Source: Myxococcota bacterium (GTDB taxonomy: Bacteria; Myxococcota_A; UBA9160; UBA4427). From it: a DNA stretch of 64,000 nucleotides. The translations under genes and the position numbers were made by a program. The notes under the pieces are model-generated. The model did not search any database, was not told the DNA's origin, and worked only from the letters and a program-made list of their open reading frames with translations. Below are positions 34,428 to 43,982 of the stretch, one piece after another; the first letter of the stretch is position 1; every line of letters begins with the position of its first letter. The stretch lies in the NCBI GenBank assembly GCA_028823175.1, contig JAPKBZ010000003.1:1-64000 (forward strand), written 5' to 3'.

Positions 34428-36863
34428 ATGAAACCGACCTTTATCCGGACCCTGGCCGTGCTTTGCGCGATCAGCCTCACGGCGGCCAGTTGCCGGGAGC
34501 CTGCCAACCAGGAAGGCCGCCGCCTGCTCGAGGAAGGCCAATTTCAGGCCGCGATCGACCTCCTGCAACCCGCGGTTGAGCAACGCCCAACCGACGTAGA
34601 ACTCAACACCCTCTATGGGGCGGCTCTCCTGCGCAACGGGCAGGCGAGCCTTGCCGTCTGGCCCCTGCGCCGGGCCTACAAAGAATCGGGCACCACTCGC
34701 CCCGCGGGGTCCCTGCTCGTCGAGGCTCTCATCCACGGCGGCGCGGTCCGTGAGGGCATCGCCCTGGCCGGCGATATTCTCGAGGAGGAGCCGGACAACC
34801 ACCTCGTACTCAGCCTCAGGGCTGGAGCTCACGCCGCCAACCTCGACCGTGAGAGCGCCCTGGCAGACATTGACCGCCTAATCGAGGTGGCCCCCAACAA
34901 TCCCCGTTCGCTGGAGACCCGAGCCAATCTTTTGACCGAACTGGATCGCCTCGACGAGGCGGAGGAGGCAATAAGCCAACTCCGTGCACTCCTTGAGGAA
35001 CAAGAGATGCCCCGCGAGGCAATGGCGCGTTTCTGCGGCGCCGAGGGCGAATTCCTTCGCAAGCATGGCAAGGAGGCGGAGGCGGAGGCCAAATTCGACG
35101 CGTGCCTCGAAGAATACCCGGGAGAGCCCGACATAGTGGCTCCCGCCCTAGACTTCCACAACTCCGTCGATCAGCACGAGCGCGGCGTTGCCATGGTCGT
35201 TGAGCAAGCCGCTACCCCCGAAGGAAAGCGCAAACTGCGCCTTCAGGGGTTTCTTGCCCAGATCCTCGATGCCGACGGCCGCCATGAGGAAGCAGAAGCG
35301 GTACTCCTCGCTTTCGCCCATGAGTTCCCGGTGCCGCAGCCCTGGCTTGAGGTCGCCGACCACTATATCGCTGTAGGCAAGATGAGCGAGGCGGCCGGCG
35401 CGCTCGAAAGGGCCATCAAAATCCAGGGAGGCCTCGCCCCGGGTGAACCCGGCTTCGCTTACCTGATGCTGTCCGAGGACACTCGCTTCGCCTACGCGGA
35501 CATTTTGATCCAACTCGAAAATTTCTCTCGAGTGCGAGAGATCTTGCGCCACATCGAGGAGCCCGCCCACAAGCTCCTCATCGAGGCCCGCCTTAAACTG
35601 GCCGAGGGTGACCCTCGGGGAGCGCTGGAAGCCTACAAAGAGGCCTTCAAACTCTGGCCCGGGAACCCTGGGGGCCGCTACCTCGCCGGAGTTGCCGCCC
35701 TGCGTCTGGCTGAGTTCGAAACTGCATCGGAGATGTTCCAGGATTCGATGCGAGCAGACCCCTCGGCGACCGATGCAGGCTTGGTCCTCGCCCGCATGCG
35801 GTTCTTGGCGGGTCAGCCTCTCGGGGCCATGGAAACCGGCGGCTTCTTCTACCGGTTCAATCCGGGCAACCTCGAGGTTGCCCGGATGATGCTGGTCTCG
35901 GCCGGCGCCGCAGGGCTCCCCACTGCCGCCGAGGGCATTCGCGACAAAATGATCGAATCGGGCATGGCCGGGCATGCCGTGGCGGATTACTCGACGGCGC
36001 TCCAAATCCTCGTTGGTCAAGAGGAGGCCCTCGCCTATCTGGAATCGGTCGAGGAGTTGGGGGAGCCGAGCATGGCGCCCGGCCTCGGCGCCATGCTCCG
36101 ATTGATGAGCGGCATGGGACGCGGGCCGGAGGCCCTGGAGCGTGTAAAGGAAGCCTGCTCCCAGCATCCCGACTCAGCGGATATGCAACTCGTCCTCGCC
36201 TGGGGACTCTCTCAGGTCGGCCAAGATGAAGAGGCTGCGCGAGCGGCCTACGCCGGCGCGATCGAGCTGGATCCAGAGCTAGCCGCTGCCCGAGCGGCTT
36301 TCGCCCTTCATCTCGCTGCGCAAGGCGACATCGAGGGCGCCGTCGCGGGCTTTGATCGCGCCCATGAGCTCGATCCCGAGAATCCCGATTACGGCTTTTT
36401 CGCGGGGGAAGTGCTTGATGACGCCAACGAAACCGATCGCGCAGAGGAGCGCCTCAGAGCCCAGCTAATCGATCACCCCTGGCACGGCGAATCGGCGAGC
36501 CGCCTTGCCCGGATCGCCCTCGCTCGTGGCGACTCGGGGCCCGATACTCTGATCCTGGCTAAACTTGGAGTCGAGTACGCTCGCACTTCGCGTGCCGCCG
36601 CCCTGGAGAACCTGGCACGAGTCCGCCTGGCACGGGAGGAGACAAGTGAAGCCCGTGCGGCCCTGCTCGAGTCGATTCGCTCGGGCTCACCCCTGCCTTC
36701 CAGCCTCTTGCTGATGGCCCAACTGCTAGCCGACGAGGGAAACGTCTCGGGCGCTCGCAAGCTGCTCGATCAGAGCCTGGAGTCCGAGAACTTTTCCGAA
36801 ATAGAAGCGGCACGTGATCTCCGGTCGCAACTGGACAGCGCAGAGGAGAACAAGGAATCATAA
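34428..36863 (+). CDS. TPR-repeat lipoprotein, PrsT-like
   Basis: An 811-aa tetratricopeptide protein. The N-terminus (LAVLCAISLTAASC) is a lipoprotein signal with Cys22 as the lipidation site, so the protein is membrane-tethered in the periplasm. About 20 TPR-like helix pairs fill the rest, for example AAIDLLQPAVEQRPTDVELN and AAARAAFALHLAAQGDIEGA. Such large TPR proteins are regular partners of PEP-CTERM/exosortase loci (PrsT), and a PEP-CTERM gene is indeed divergent to it. Its final stop shares one base with the next ATG (TAATG), so it is coupled to the sulfatase-fold gene. Confidence 0.82.
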   Translation: MKPTFIRTLAVLCAISLTAASCREPANQEGRRLLEEGQFQAAIDLLQPAVEQRPTDVELNTLYGAALLRNGQASLAVWPLRRAYKESGTTRPAGSLLVEALIHGGAVREGIALAGDILEEEPDNHLVLSLRAGAHAANLDRESALADIDRLIEVAPNNPRSLETRANLLTELDRLDEAEEAISQLRALLEEQEMPREAMARFCGAEGEFLRKHGKEAEAEAKFDACLEEYPGEPDIVAPALDFHNSVDQHERGVAMVVEQAATPEGKRKLRLQGFLAQILDADGRHEEAEAVLLAFAHEFPVPQPWLEVADHYIAVGKMSEAAGALERAIKIQGGLAPGEPGFAYLMLSEDTRFAYADILIQLENFSRVREILRHIEEPAHKLLIEARLKLAEGDPRGALEAYKEAFKLWPGNPGGRYLAGVAALRLAEFETASEMFQDSMRADPSATDAGLVLARMRFLAGQPLGAMETGGFFYRFNPGNLEVARMMLVSAGAAGLPTAAEGIRDKMIESGMAGHAVADYSTALQILVGQEEALAYLESVEELGEPSMAPGLGAMLRLMSGMGRGPEALERVKEACSQHPDSADMQLVLAWGLSQVGQDEEAARAAYAGAIELDPELAAARAAFALHLAAQGDIEGAVAGFDRAHELDPENPDYGFFAGEVLDDANETDRAEERLRAQLIDHPWHGESASRLARIALARGDSGPDTLILAKLGVEYARTSRAAALENLARVRLAREETSEARAALLESIRSGSPLPSSLLLMAQLLADEGNVSGARKLLDQSLESENFSEIEAARDLRSQLDSAEENKES

Positions 36864-38263
36864 TGTCGAATCAAACCGCTCCGCGCCGCTCAATATCGTG
36901 GCTCCTCCTCGGCGCGCTCCTACTGGGCGCCACAGGAATCGTGTATTGGTTTTTCTTCGCCGACCGCAGTCCCGATGATCGCCCAAAGGGGACCCTCGCC
37001 GATATCGCGACGCTTCAAGATCGAGACGACTTGAACGTCCTCTTCGTGGTCATCGATACCCTGCGCTCGGACCGGCTGAGCGGGTATGGCTACGAGCGAA
37101 ACACAAGTCCCGCCCTCGACTACCTCGCCATGACGGGCGTGCGCTTCGATCAGCACTGGGCGCAATCCTCGTGGACAAAAACGTCCATGGCCTCGCTATG
37201 GACCGGCCTTTATCCGATTCGAGTCGATGTGCTCCGCCACACCGACGCCATGCCCGACGAGGCCATACTCCCCGCCGAAATCCTGCGTGACGCGGGTTTC
37301 ACCACTGGAGGACTGTGGCGAAACGGCTGGGTGGCTCCCAACTTTGGCTTCGGCCAGGGCTTCGAGATCTACCAGACCCCCATCGGCCAGCAGGCGCCGC
37401 TCAGCATCCGCTCCGAGGCGAAGGCCGGGAGAATCGACGGCACCGATATTGATCTCGTGTTTACTGCCAAGGAGTTCCTCAGGAGCAACATCAACGACCG
37501 CTGGTTCCTCTATCTCCATTTCATGGACGTCCACCAGTACATTTCTACCGAGGAAACAGCGATATTCGGAACGACTTACTCCGATATCTACGACAACTCG
37601 ATTCTCTGGACCGACAGCCAGTTCGGGGAAGTCCTGGTCGAGCTCTACCGGCTCGGACTGGGCAAACGGACGCTCATTGTCGTGGTCTCCGACCACGGCG
37701 AGGCTTTTGGCGAACACGGGGCCGAAGGACATGCCCGCGACCTCCACCCCGAAGTCACCCGCACCCCGTTCATCGTCAGTTTCCCCTTTCGCCTGTCCCA
37801 GGCCGGGGTCGTTCGCAGCCAAAGCGAGAATGTTGACGTTTGGCCAACTGTACTGGATATGCTAGGTCTACCGGACCTTGAGGACCCAGACGGCGTGTCT
37901 CAGGTCCCGATTCTAGTCGGGCAAGAGCAAGAGCCTCGGCCAGATCTCGGCTTTGCACAGCTGGATCGCAACTGGGGCCAACTTGAGGAGTCAGAATCCC
38001 CATTGGTAGCCCTGAGAAAAGGGAATCTCCGACTGGTTCACGATGTCGAGAACCCGGAACGGGACCAGCTCTATGACATTGATACGGACCCTGGGGAACG
38101 CCGAAACATTTACGAAAATCGTCAGCCAGCAGTTGAAGCGATGATGGGAGAGGTTAAAAAGCACCTCTCTCAGAGTCCCCTCTGGAAGGGCGGTTCCGAC
38201 AGCGTGGAAATTGACGAGATGCAGATGCGACAACTACGAGCGCTCGGTTATTCGATTGAATAG
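36863..38263 (+). CDS. Membrane-anchored sulfatase-fold hydrolase/transferase, Thr at nucleophile position
   Basis: A 466-aa alkaline-phosphatase-superfamily protein with an N-terminal anchor helix (12-32) and a periplasmic catalytic domain. Metal ligands are seen at VVIDTLRSD (Asp65) and SDHGEAFGEHG. Where sulfatases have the Cys/Ser-x-Pro-x-Arg formylglycine site, this protein has WTKTSMASLWTG, placing Thr105 at the nucleophile position. It is therefore more likely a phospho-substituent transferase/hydrolase (as in LtaS- or EptA-like enzymes) than a formylglycine sulfatase. It overlaps the TPR gene by one base and precedes a TonB receptor by 25 bases. Confidence 0.82.
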   Translation: MSNQTAPRRSISWLLLGALLLGATGIVYWFFFADRSPDDRPKGTLADIATLQDRDDLNVLFVVIDTLRSDRLSGYGYERNTSPALDYLAMTGVRFDQHWAQSSWTKTSMASLWTGLYPIRVDVLRHTDAMPDEAILPAEILRDAGFTTGGLWRNGWVAPNFGFGQGFEIYQTPIGQQAPLSIRSEAKAGRIDGTDIDLVFTAKEFLRSNINDRWFLYLHFMDVHQYISTEETAIFGTTYSDIYDNSILWTDSQFGEVLVELYRLGLGKRTLIVVVSDHGEAFGEHGAEGHARDLHPEVTRTPFIVSFPFRLSQAGVVRSQSENVDVWPTVLDMLGLPDLEDPDGVSQVPILVGQEQEPRPDLGFAQLDRNWGQLEESESPLVALRKGNLRLVHDVENPERDQLYDIDTDPGERRNIYENRQPAVEAMMGEVKKHLSQSPLWKGGSDSVEIDEMQMRQLRALGYSIE

Positions 38264-38288
38264 GCGAAGCGTGGAGGGGCGAAACCAA

Positions 38289-41210
38289 ATGAGTCAGACG
38301 CAAAGGTGCCAGCACGGGCTTCGGGGGCCCACGCAGTACTTATTAGCCTTAGCCATGAGTTCGCTGCTCGCGGTTGGATTTTGCGGCCTCGTGCCCCCAG
38401 AGGCGTTCGCCCAAGCCGAGGAAATCGAAGGCCTGTCGGACATGGAAGAGTTTGACGGAGCCGAGGCTGCCGAAGGCGAAGAACAGTTATCGGAAGCCAT
38501 TCCCGAGGACGACTCGGAAGACCGATACCGGGGCATGGAGGAAATCCTCGTCACGGGCCAAGGCGGCACCCAGAACCTCCAGGACGTGGGCGCTTCAGTC
38601 GCGGCTTTCGACGCCGACTACTTGGAAGCGCTTGGAGCTTCGAGCATCGCAGACATTTCCCAGTTCACCCCAAACCTGGAAATCCGAACGGTCTTCGCGG
38701 CTTCCAACCCCACCCTATTCATTCGTGGCGTGGGCCTGAGAGACTTCAACGCCAACTCCTCCTCGGCGGTCGCCGTCTATAACGACGATATCTACATGAA
38801 TTCCCCGGCTGGCCAACTCGGCCAACTCTTCGATGTTCAGCAGGTCGAGGTCCTCCGCGGCCCCCAGGGCACGCTCTACGGACGGAACGCCTCGGCGGGC
38901 GCCATCCGAGTGATCAGCCGCAAGCCCTCGGGAGATACCAACGGCTATACCAAGTTCACTTACGGAAAATACAACGAGCTCGAGTTCGAAGCCGCCATGG
39001 AACTGCCGATCACCGACACAATCTCGGTCCGCGTATCCGGACGCATGCGAAGACGCGATGGCTACACAAAGAACCGCTGCGCCGACCCCCAGTTCAATAC
39101 GAAGGGTGACGGCGGTGGTCTCTCGTTCCAATCATTGGTCCATGACAACTGCTTCAACGACGACACCCTAGACTCCGGGGGCTACCTCCCATCTGGTGCG
39201 AGTGGCTATGCGACTGCAAATGGTCCCGTGTTCATCCCGGGCGACGACGCTCTGACAGGAGAGGCCTACTACCCCCTTTTCTATCCTGAGGGAGGGGGGA
39301 CGGTCCTGTTTCCCTACTACACAGATCAAGTAACCGGAACAACGCCCAACCCGGGCGCACTGCCGGCGTTCCTAGACTGCTTCCCGGGCGACTGCATCTA
39401 CTTGGAAAATCCCTACGACAAAGCCGGCTACGAACCCGTCTTTGCCGAGACTCCCTACTACTCGAATGGCTGGGAAAATGGCGTGACGCCTACCGACATT
39501 CCGCTCTGGACCAACAATGTCGACAACTGGGCCGTGCGCGCACTCATCCGCTGGCAGCCCAGCGAAAACATCGACTGGATCCTGAACGTTCACGGCGGCA
39601 TGAACCGAGGCGACGCCCGGCAATTCCAGCATGTCACGGCCACACAAAACGGCAACCAGTCGAGACCTTCGTTCGAAATCCTCAGGGACAGGAGCGGCTA
39701 TTTTGACGCCGACCTCCAGACCTTCCCGATCCTGTCGCCTCCAGGGAGAGCAGATCCGGCGACCTACCCCGAAGCCGGCGACCCCTACGCAGGAGACTAC
39801 AATATTAACGGTCAGGAATACCTGAACCTCTACGGGACCAGCTTGACCGGCCAGTACACCTTCGGTGCCAACGACGAATTCATGTTCCGAACCATCTCTG
39901 GGTTCGAGGGCAACGAGCGTGAATCCGAAGTCAACCTCGACGCCGGCCCCTACCCGTTCGGCCTTGAACCCATTCTGGCGAATAGCGCGTGGCAAATCAG
40001 CCAGGAATTCAAACTCAACTGGGATAATGGCAATGACTGGTCCGCCGAGGTCGGCGCAAACTACCTCTACGAAGACCTGGTGGTCGAAAACGAGTGGCCC
40101 CTCACCCCAATCGACTACACGCTTCAAAACTACTCATTGACCACGAACTATGCCTCGGTCTATGCGTGGCTGGACTGGCACCCCGTCGACGACTTTGCCA
40201 TCACCGCGGGGGGGCGCTGGAACTACGAGGTCAAAGACATGGACCTGATCACCCGGGTCTATAACCGGAACCTGATCACCGGGAATTATAATGCCAACGA
40301 CCCCACGCGCGAGGGAGCCTCACTCGAAAACGTCTCGGCCAATGGCCCGAGCGGCAATATCACACTCAGCTACAAGCCTACGGACGATCGGCTCTTCTTC
40401 CTCCAATACTCTCGCGGCTACAAGGGCCCCCATATCAATGGCCTCGTTCTGAACGCCGACCAGAAGAGCGAGGACAACGAAGCACTCACCGACCCTGTCG
40501 CCCCTGAGAAAGTCGACGCCCTCGAATTTGGCGTCAAAACCTCGTGGTTCGACAACCAGTTGACTTTGAACGGAGCTGTCTTCTACTACGACTATCAGGA
40601 TATTCAAATTTTCCAGCTCAGAAACTCGGCCGGTGCGCTTCCCGTCAATCAGTTGATCAACGCAGAGGACGCTGACATCTACGGTGCGGAGATCGAAGTC
40701 CGTACCCAGCCCCTCTACGGCTTTGTTCCCGAGTCCATCGATGGCCTCGAACTCTTCCTTTCCTTTGGCTGGCTCAACAGCAAGTACACTGAGTTCATCA
40801 ACACCATCAGCTTCGTGGACGATAATGGGGTGGAGAGCTTCTTGGTCGAGGACTACTCGGGCAACCGGCTAATCAATTCCCCTGAGCTGGCCTTTGCCGG
40901 CTACGCCTCGTGGCCGCTTCGAAGCCGGTTTGGCGTTCTCACGCCCCGCTTCGACTGGACCTACAAGAGCAAAGTCTTCTTCAGCGCGCAGAATAATGAC
41001 GCCATCTCCCAGAAGCCGCTGTGGCTGCTGAATATGAGGATCGGCTACACGACCCCGAACCAGAATGTCGAAATCGCTGGATGGGTCCGAAACGTGACCA
41101 ATGCCGTCTACCGCGGTGACGTTCTCAACCTCGCCCGTTTCCAAAGCGCGATTCTCTACGTCATGGGCGATCCCCGAACCTATGGCGTCACCCTCAACGT
41201 GAGGTTCTAA
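38289..41210 (+). CDS. TonB-dependent receptor (paralogue A)
   Basis: A 973-aa outer-membrane active transporter. A Sec signal (ending PPEAFAQA) is followed by an unusually acidic segment of about 45 residues. Then come the TonB-box-like MEEILVTGQ, a plug domain (FTPNLEIRTVFAASNP, VEVLRGPQGTLYGRNASAGA) and a 22-strand-type barrel ending in Phe (GVTLNVRF). The ATG at 38289 follows GGAGGGG and gives a correct signal peptide; an earlier in-frame Met overlaps the upstream gene. The plug is nearly the same as that of the receptor at 51502, while the loops around barrel strands 3-6 differ. The ligand is unknown. A lipoprotein gene starts 3 bases after its stop. Confidence 0.92.
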   Translation: MSQTQRCQHGLRGPTQYLLALAMSSLLAVGFCGLVPPEAFAQAEEIEGLSDMEEFDGAEAAEGEEQLSEAIPEDDSEDRYRGMEEILVTGQGGTQNLQDVGASVAAFDADYLEALGASSIADISQFTPNLEIRTVFAASNPTLFIRGVGLRDFNANSSSAVAVYNDDIYMNSPAGQLGQLFDVQQVEVLRGPQGTLYGRNASAGAIRVISRKPSGDTNGYTKFTYGKYNELEFEAAMELPITDTISVRVSGRMRRRDGYTKNRCADPQFNTKGDGGGLSFQSLVHDNCFNDDTLDSGGYLPSGASGYATANGPVFIPGDDALTGEAYYPLFYPEGGGTVLFPYYTDQVTGTTPNPGALPAFLDCFPGDCIYLENPYDKAGYEPVFAETPYYSNGWENGVTPTDIPLWTNNVDNWAVRALIRWQPSENIDWILNVHGGMNRGDARQFQHVTATQNGNQSRPSFEILRDRSGYFDADLQTFPILSPPGRADPATYPEAGDPYAGDYNINGQEYLNLYGTSLTGQYTFGANDEFMFRTISGFEGNERESEVNLDAGPYPFGLEPILANSAWQISQEFKLNWDNGNDWSAEVGANYLYEDLVVENEWPLTPIDYTLQNYSLTTNYASVYAWLDWHPVDDFAITAGGRWNYEVKDMDLITRVYNRNLITGNYNANDPTREGASLENVSANGPSGNITLSYKPTDDRLFFLQYSRGYKGPHINGLVLNADQKSEDNEALTDPVAPEKVDALEFGVKTSWFDNQLTLNGAVFYYDYQDIQIFQLRNSAGALPVNQLINAEDADIYGAEIEVRTQPLYGFVPESIDGLELFLSFGWLNSKYTEFINTISFVDDNGVESFLVEDYSGNRLINSPELAFAGYASWPLRSRFGVLTPRFDWTYKSKVFFSAQNNDAISQKPLWLLNMRIGYTTPNQNVEIAGWVRNVTNAVYRGDVLNLARFQSAILYVMGDPRTYGVTLNVRF

Positions 41211-41213
41211 CCA

Positions 41214-42425
41214 GTGGCCAGAAGATCATTCTCACGCCCGATGGTCCGCGCTCTTCTCTCTAGCCTTGTACTCCTCGCGCTCACGTCCTGCCAGGCACCG
41301 AGTTCCGACCAAGCCCCTGCTCTCAATCGAAACGAGATGCAATCGGAAATCGCAGAGGCGCTCAAGATTTCGTCTATGAGCAAACGGTTCATTGCCATCG
41401 GCGCGCTCCTGAACAGCATCACCCCTGAAAATGCCCCGGGAGCCGGCGAAGCCTACGCCGCGAATCTCTACGGCGTTCGCTCGTGCGAAATGCGCCCATT
41501 TGCCCACGCCTGGGCCTCCGTAGACGCTGACGCCGCTGTCGAATATTCGCTCAACCTGACGACGAGTGGAGGACAGCGACGCAGGGAAGCGATCTCAGAA
41601 TCCGTTCGAGCTTGGACCGCCCAGGACAGAGGGGCGGGGGCCAAGGTCTTTCTGGCGGGACTCGACCCCTCCTCAGACGATTATCGGGTTGTCATCAACA
41701 ACACCGTAATAGGTCTCGCCGAGGGGGGCTACCCCAGCGAAGCCACTCCCCTCTTGGCCTCCCTCAACCCGGACGAGACCCGAGAAATGTTGATCTTCAA
41801 GCTCATGCTTGAGTTATTCCGTACGGACTACACCCAAGTCAGGGCCTGGGTAGATTCCATTCCTGAAGACGCGGCCAACGAGCTCAAGATCACGGCATTC
41901 GAGCGTGCCATGGCCCTGGGCATGACTATCGATCCCCAGAGCGCCCTCGGATGGTATGAGGAGCACCAATTTACCGATTATGCCGGGACCGAAGCCATCG
42001 CAACGATCTTGAAGGCTTACGTTGAGACCAGCCCCAGTGAGGCCCTAGCCTGGCTCATCCAACTCCCCCCCTCCCAGGCGAGAAGCGATGCTGTCCGCGA
42101 CGCAGCCTACACTTGGCTAAAAACTGCACCGGACGACGCATCCCCTTTTCTCCGAGCCAATCTGAACAGGCCTGAGATGGTGACGGCCATATTCCCTTAT
42201 GCCCAGTTCATGATCAAAGAGGATTGGGTCGAGGCCGTCGAGTGGGCACGCCGCGTCCCGATTCCCTTCGAGCGAGCGCGAGTTCTTTCCCAGGCGCTCG
42301 TCGTCTGGGGGCATCGAGATCGCCCAGCCGTTATCGAGTGGCTAAAGGAGCACCCCGAAGTCGATGAACCCATCTTCGAAGCGGTCACGGACCAGCTCAA
42401 GGTCAAGCCCCAAGAGCTTTCATAA
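41214..42425 (+). CDS. Lipoprotein with helical repeats, unknown function
   Basis: A 403-aa lipoprotein. The lipobox LTSC places the lipidated Cys at position 26. The mature part is almost wholly alpha-helical, with repeated units of about 35 residues built round an Ala-Trp core (FAHAWASVDADAAVEYS, VRAWVDSIPEDAANE, LAWLIQLPPSQARSD, VEWARRVPIPFERAR). This suggests a HEAT- or TPR-like solenoid. No enzymatic motif is seen. The start is GTG at 41214, three bases after the TonB receptor stop, so it is co-translated with that receptor and may be its accessory partner at the outer membrane. Confidence 0.75.
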   Translation: MARRSFSRPMVRALLSSLVLLALTSCQAPSSDQAPALNRNEMQSEIAEALKISSMSKRFIAIGALLNSITPENAPGAGEAYAANLYGVRSCEMRPFAHAWASVDADAAVEYSLNLTTSGGQRRREAISESVRAWTAQDRGAGAKVFLAGLDPSSDDYRVVINNTVIGLAEGGYPSEATPLLASLNPDETREMLIFKLMLELFRTDYTQVRAWVDSIPEDAANELKITAFERAMALGMTIDPQSALGWYEEHQFTDYAGTEAIATILKAYVETSPSEALAWLIQLPPSQARSDAVRDAAYTWLKTAPDDASPFLRANLNRPEMVTAIFPYAQFMIKEDWVEAVEWARRVPIPFERARVLSQALVVWGHRDRPAVIEWLKEHPEVDEPIFEAVTDQLKVKPQELS

Positions 42426-42462
42426 TCCAGTCCAACCCACCCAGGCGTTCGGACTCGAGTAA

Positions 42463-43953
42463 ATGAGGAGCACCAAGGTGCATCGTATACGCATAAAAGA
42501 AACCATCGGGCGTGCAGCGCTGATGATCAAATTAGCTGGATTAGCCACAGCCCTGCTCGTCATCCAAACCCCCTTGATCTACGCCGAGGACTCCTCATCA
42601 GACCCCGTCGCCCCAGCAGCAGCCCCAGCAGCAGCCCCAGCAGCAGCCCCAGCAGCAGCCGTTTCGGAAGCCGTTTCGGAAGCCAAAACGGAAGCCCAGA
42701 ACGAAGATAGCCGCTGGCGACCCGAGCTAGGATTGGGCTTTATCCTTCATATTCAAGACCTTGAGGGCTCTGCGTCCGCAAATTTCATGGAGCTCGGCGC
42801 ACCCAATTCCGACCAGGCAATCAGCCCCGGTTTTCGGTTCAGCTTGGGGATGAGCACGCCCGTCCTCCTGCCCGAATCCTCCTGGAAACCAAGGCTCTTC
42901 GCCCACACGGGCGTCCAATACCTTCTTGAAGAGTCTTATACCGCCTACCGAGGATTCACCCCCGCGTCCGTGGGCTTTAATAATTCAGGCGCGGCACCCA
43001 ACTGTGACGTTCCCGCTTGGCAGAAAAATGTGCGTGGCGACGAAACCCTGAATGTCGCGAGTAACTTTTACGACAACACTCATCTCCGCGAGAACTTGCC
43101 CGAACTCTGGAGACAAAACCTCAACACGACCACAGGAGGGACTAATCCCGAAAACACCCTCTCCGAACCCTACGCGCAACAGAGAAACGACGCAGGCGTA
43201 AACGGCTCCGTGAGCTGGCCCGTGAATGCCCCCCAGCCAACCATTTCGCCGCCTCTACAGCTCGACCCCGCGAATCCCGCTGCCCCTGCACCTGGATTCG
43301 CGACGGGTGGCTTCGCGATCGGCGGGGTGGACTGCACCACGAACACCAAAGTGACCACGAGCATCGACGCGATGTGGTTCCTCGGGGCGGGAGTTGAAGT
43401 CACCCTGCCCGTTCTCTCCAAGCAATTCCATGTTCGGGCCTCGGCCGACTACGTCGGCCAAAGCTTCGGCGACGTCAAAGCGAGCTGGGACCGACAAAAC
43501 TCCTTCGATGTCTGCACGAATAGAGGCGTATTTGGCAGCAACCAAAGCTGCTTCCCCGCAGTCGCCGGGGGGGGGGGCACATCGCTGAACAGAACCAAGC
43601 TCAACGGAAGACGCCTCACGGCCAGCACCACGGGAGACGGGTTTACCACCCACGCACTAGGCACCAGCGTTCAAATTGACGTCGATGTCTACAAGAAGGG
43701 CGACCTTCGACTGAGCCTTTTCCTCGAAATGCGAGTCGCGTGGCTCCTGAGTCAGCCCGAATCCAACCTGACGCTGGGCGTCCCCCAGCAGAACTACAAC
43801 GACCAAAACTGCGCCGCGAACCCGGGGGGCCCATACCACTGCGACTACCTTGCCGGGAGCGGCAATCCAGAAGTTGAATTCAATATCATGCCCGACGAGT
43901 TTATGGCGCAAGGCGGCGGTGGCATTCGGATCCTCTGGTCTCCCCCGTGGTAG
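42463..43953 (+). CDS. Predicted outer-membrane beta-barrel protein with repeat and poly-G tract
   Basis: A 496-aa exported protein. A signal region (LAGLATALLVIQTPLIYA, best with the internal start at 42523) precedes an Ala/Pro-rich low-complexity linker, then a beta-rich body (ELGLGFILHIQDLEG, FLEMRVAWLLSQ) that ends in an aromatic residue (ILWSPPW), as outer-membrane barrels do. Cys residues are paired in short loops. It contains an 11-base G tract (43567-43577) within GGGG. No named family is recognised. It follows the lipoprotein gene by 37 bases and belongs to the same transcript by spacing. Confidence 0.68.
   Translation: MRSTKVHRIRIKETIGRAALMIKLAGLATALLVIQTPLIYAEDSSSDPVAPAAAPAAAPAAAPAAAVSEAVSEAKTEAQNEDSRWRPELGLGFILHIQDLEGSASANFMELGAPNSDQAISPGFRFSLGMSTPVLLPESSWKPRLFAHTGVQYLLEESYTAYRGFTPASVGFNNSGAAPNCDVPAWQKNVRGDETLNVASNFYDNTHLRENLPELWRQNLNTTTGGTNPENTLSEPYAQQRNDAGVNGSVSWPVNAPQPTISPPLQLDPANPAAPAPGFATGGFAIGGVDCTTNTKVTTSIDAMWFLGAGVEVTLPVLSKQFHVRASADYVGQSFGDVKASWDRQNSFDVCTNRGVFGSNQSCFPAVAGGGGTSLNRTKLNGRRLTASTTGDGFTTHALGTSVQIDVDVYKKGDLRLSLFLEMRVAWLLSQPESNLTLGVPQQNYNDQNCAANPGGPYHCDYLAGSGNPEVEFNIMPDEFMAQGGGGIRILWSPPW
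42611..42658 (+). repeat. 12-bp in-frame tandem repeat (PAAA)
   Basis: Four perfect copies of CCCCAGCAGCAG encode Pro-Ala-Ala-Ala repeats just after the signal peptide of the barrel protein. They are followed by two copies of GTTTCGGAAGCC (42661-42684, Val-Ser-Glu-Ala) and a diverged third. Copy-number change would keep the frame and alter the linker length. Confidence 0.9.
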
Positions 43954-43982
43954 CACCTCAATCATGTGACGAAAGGAAAGCG

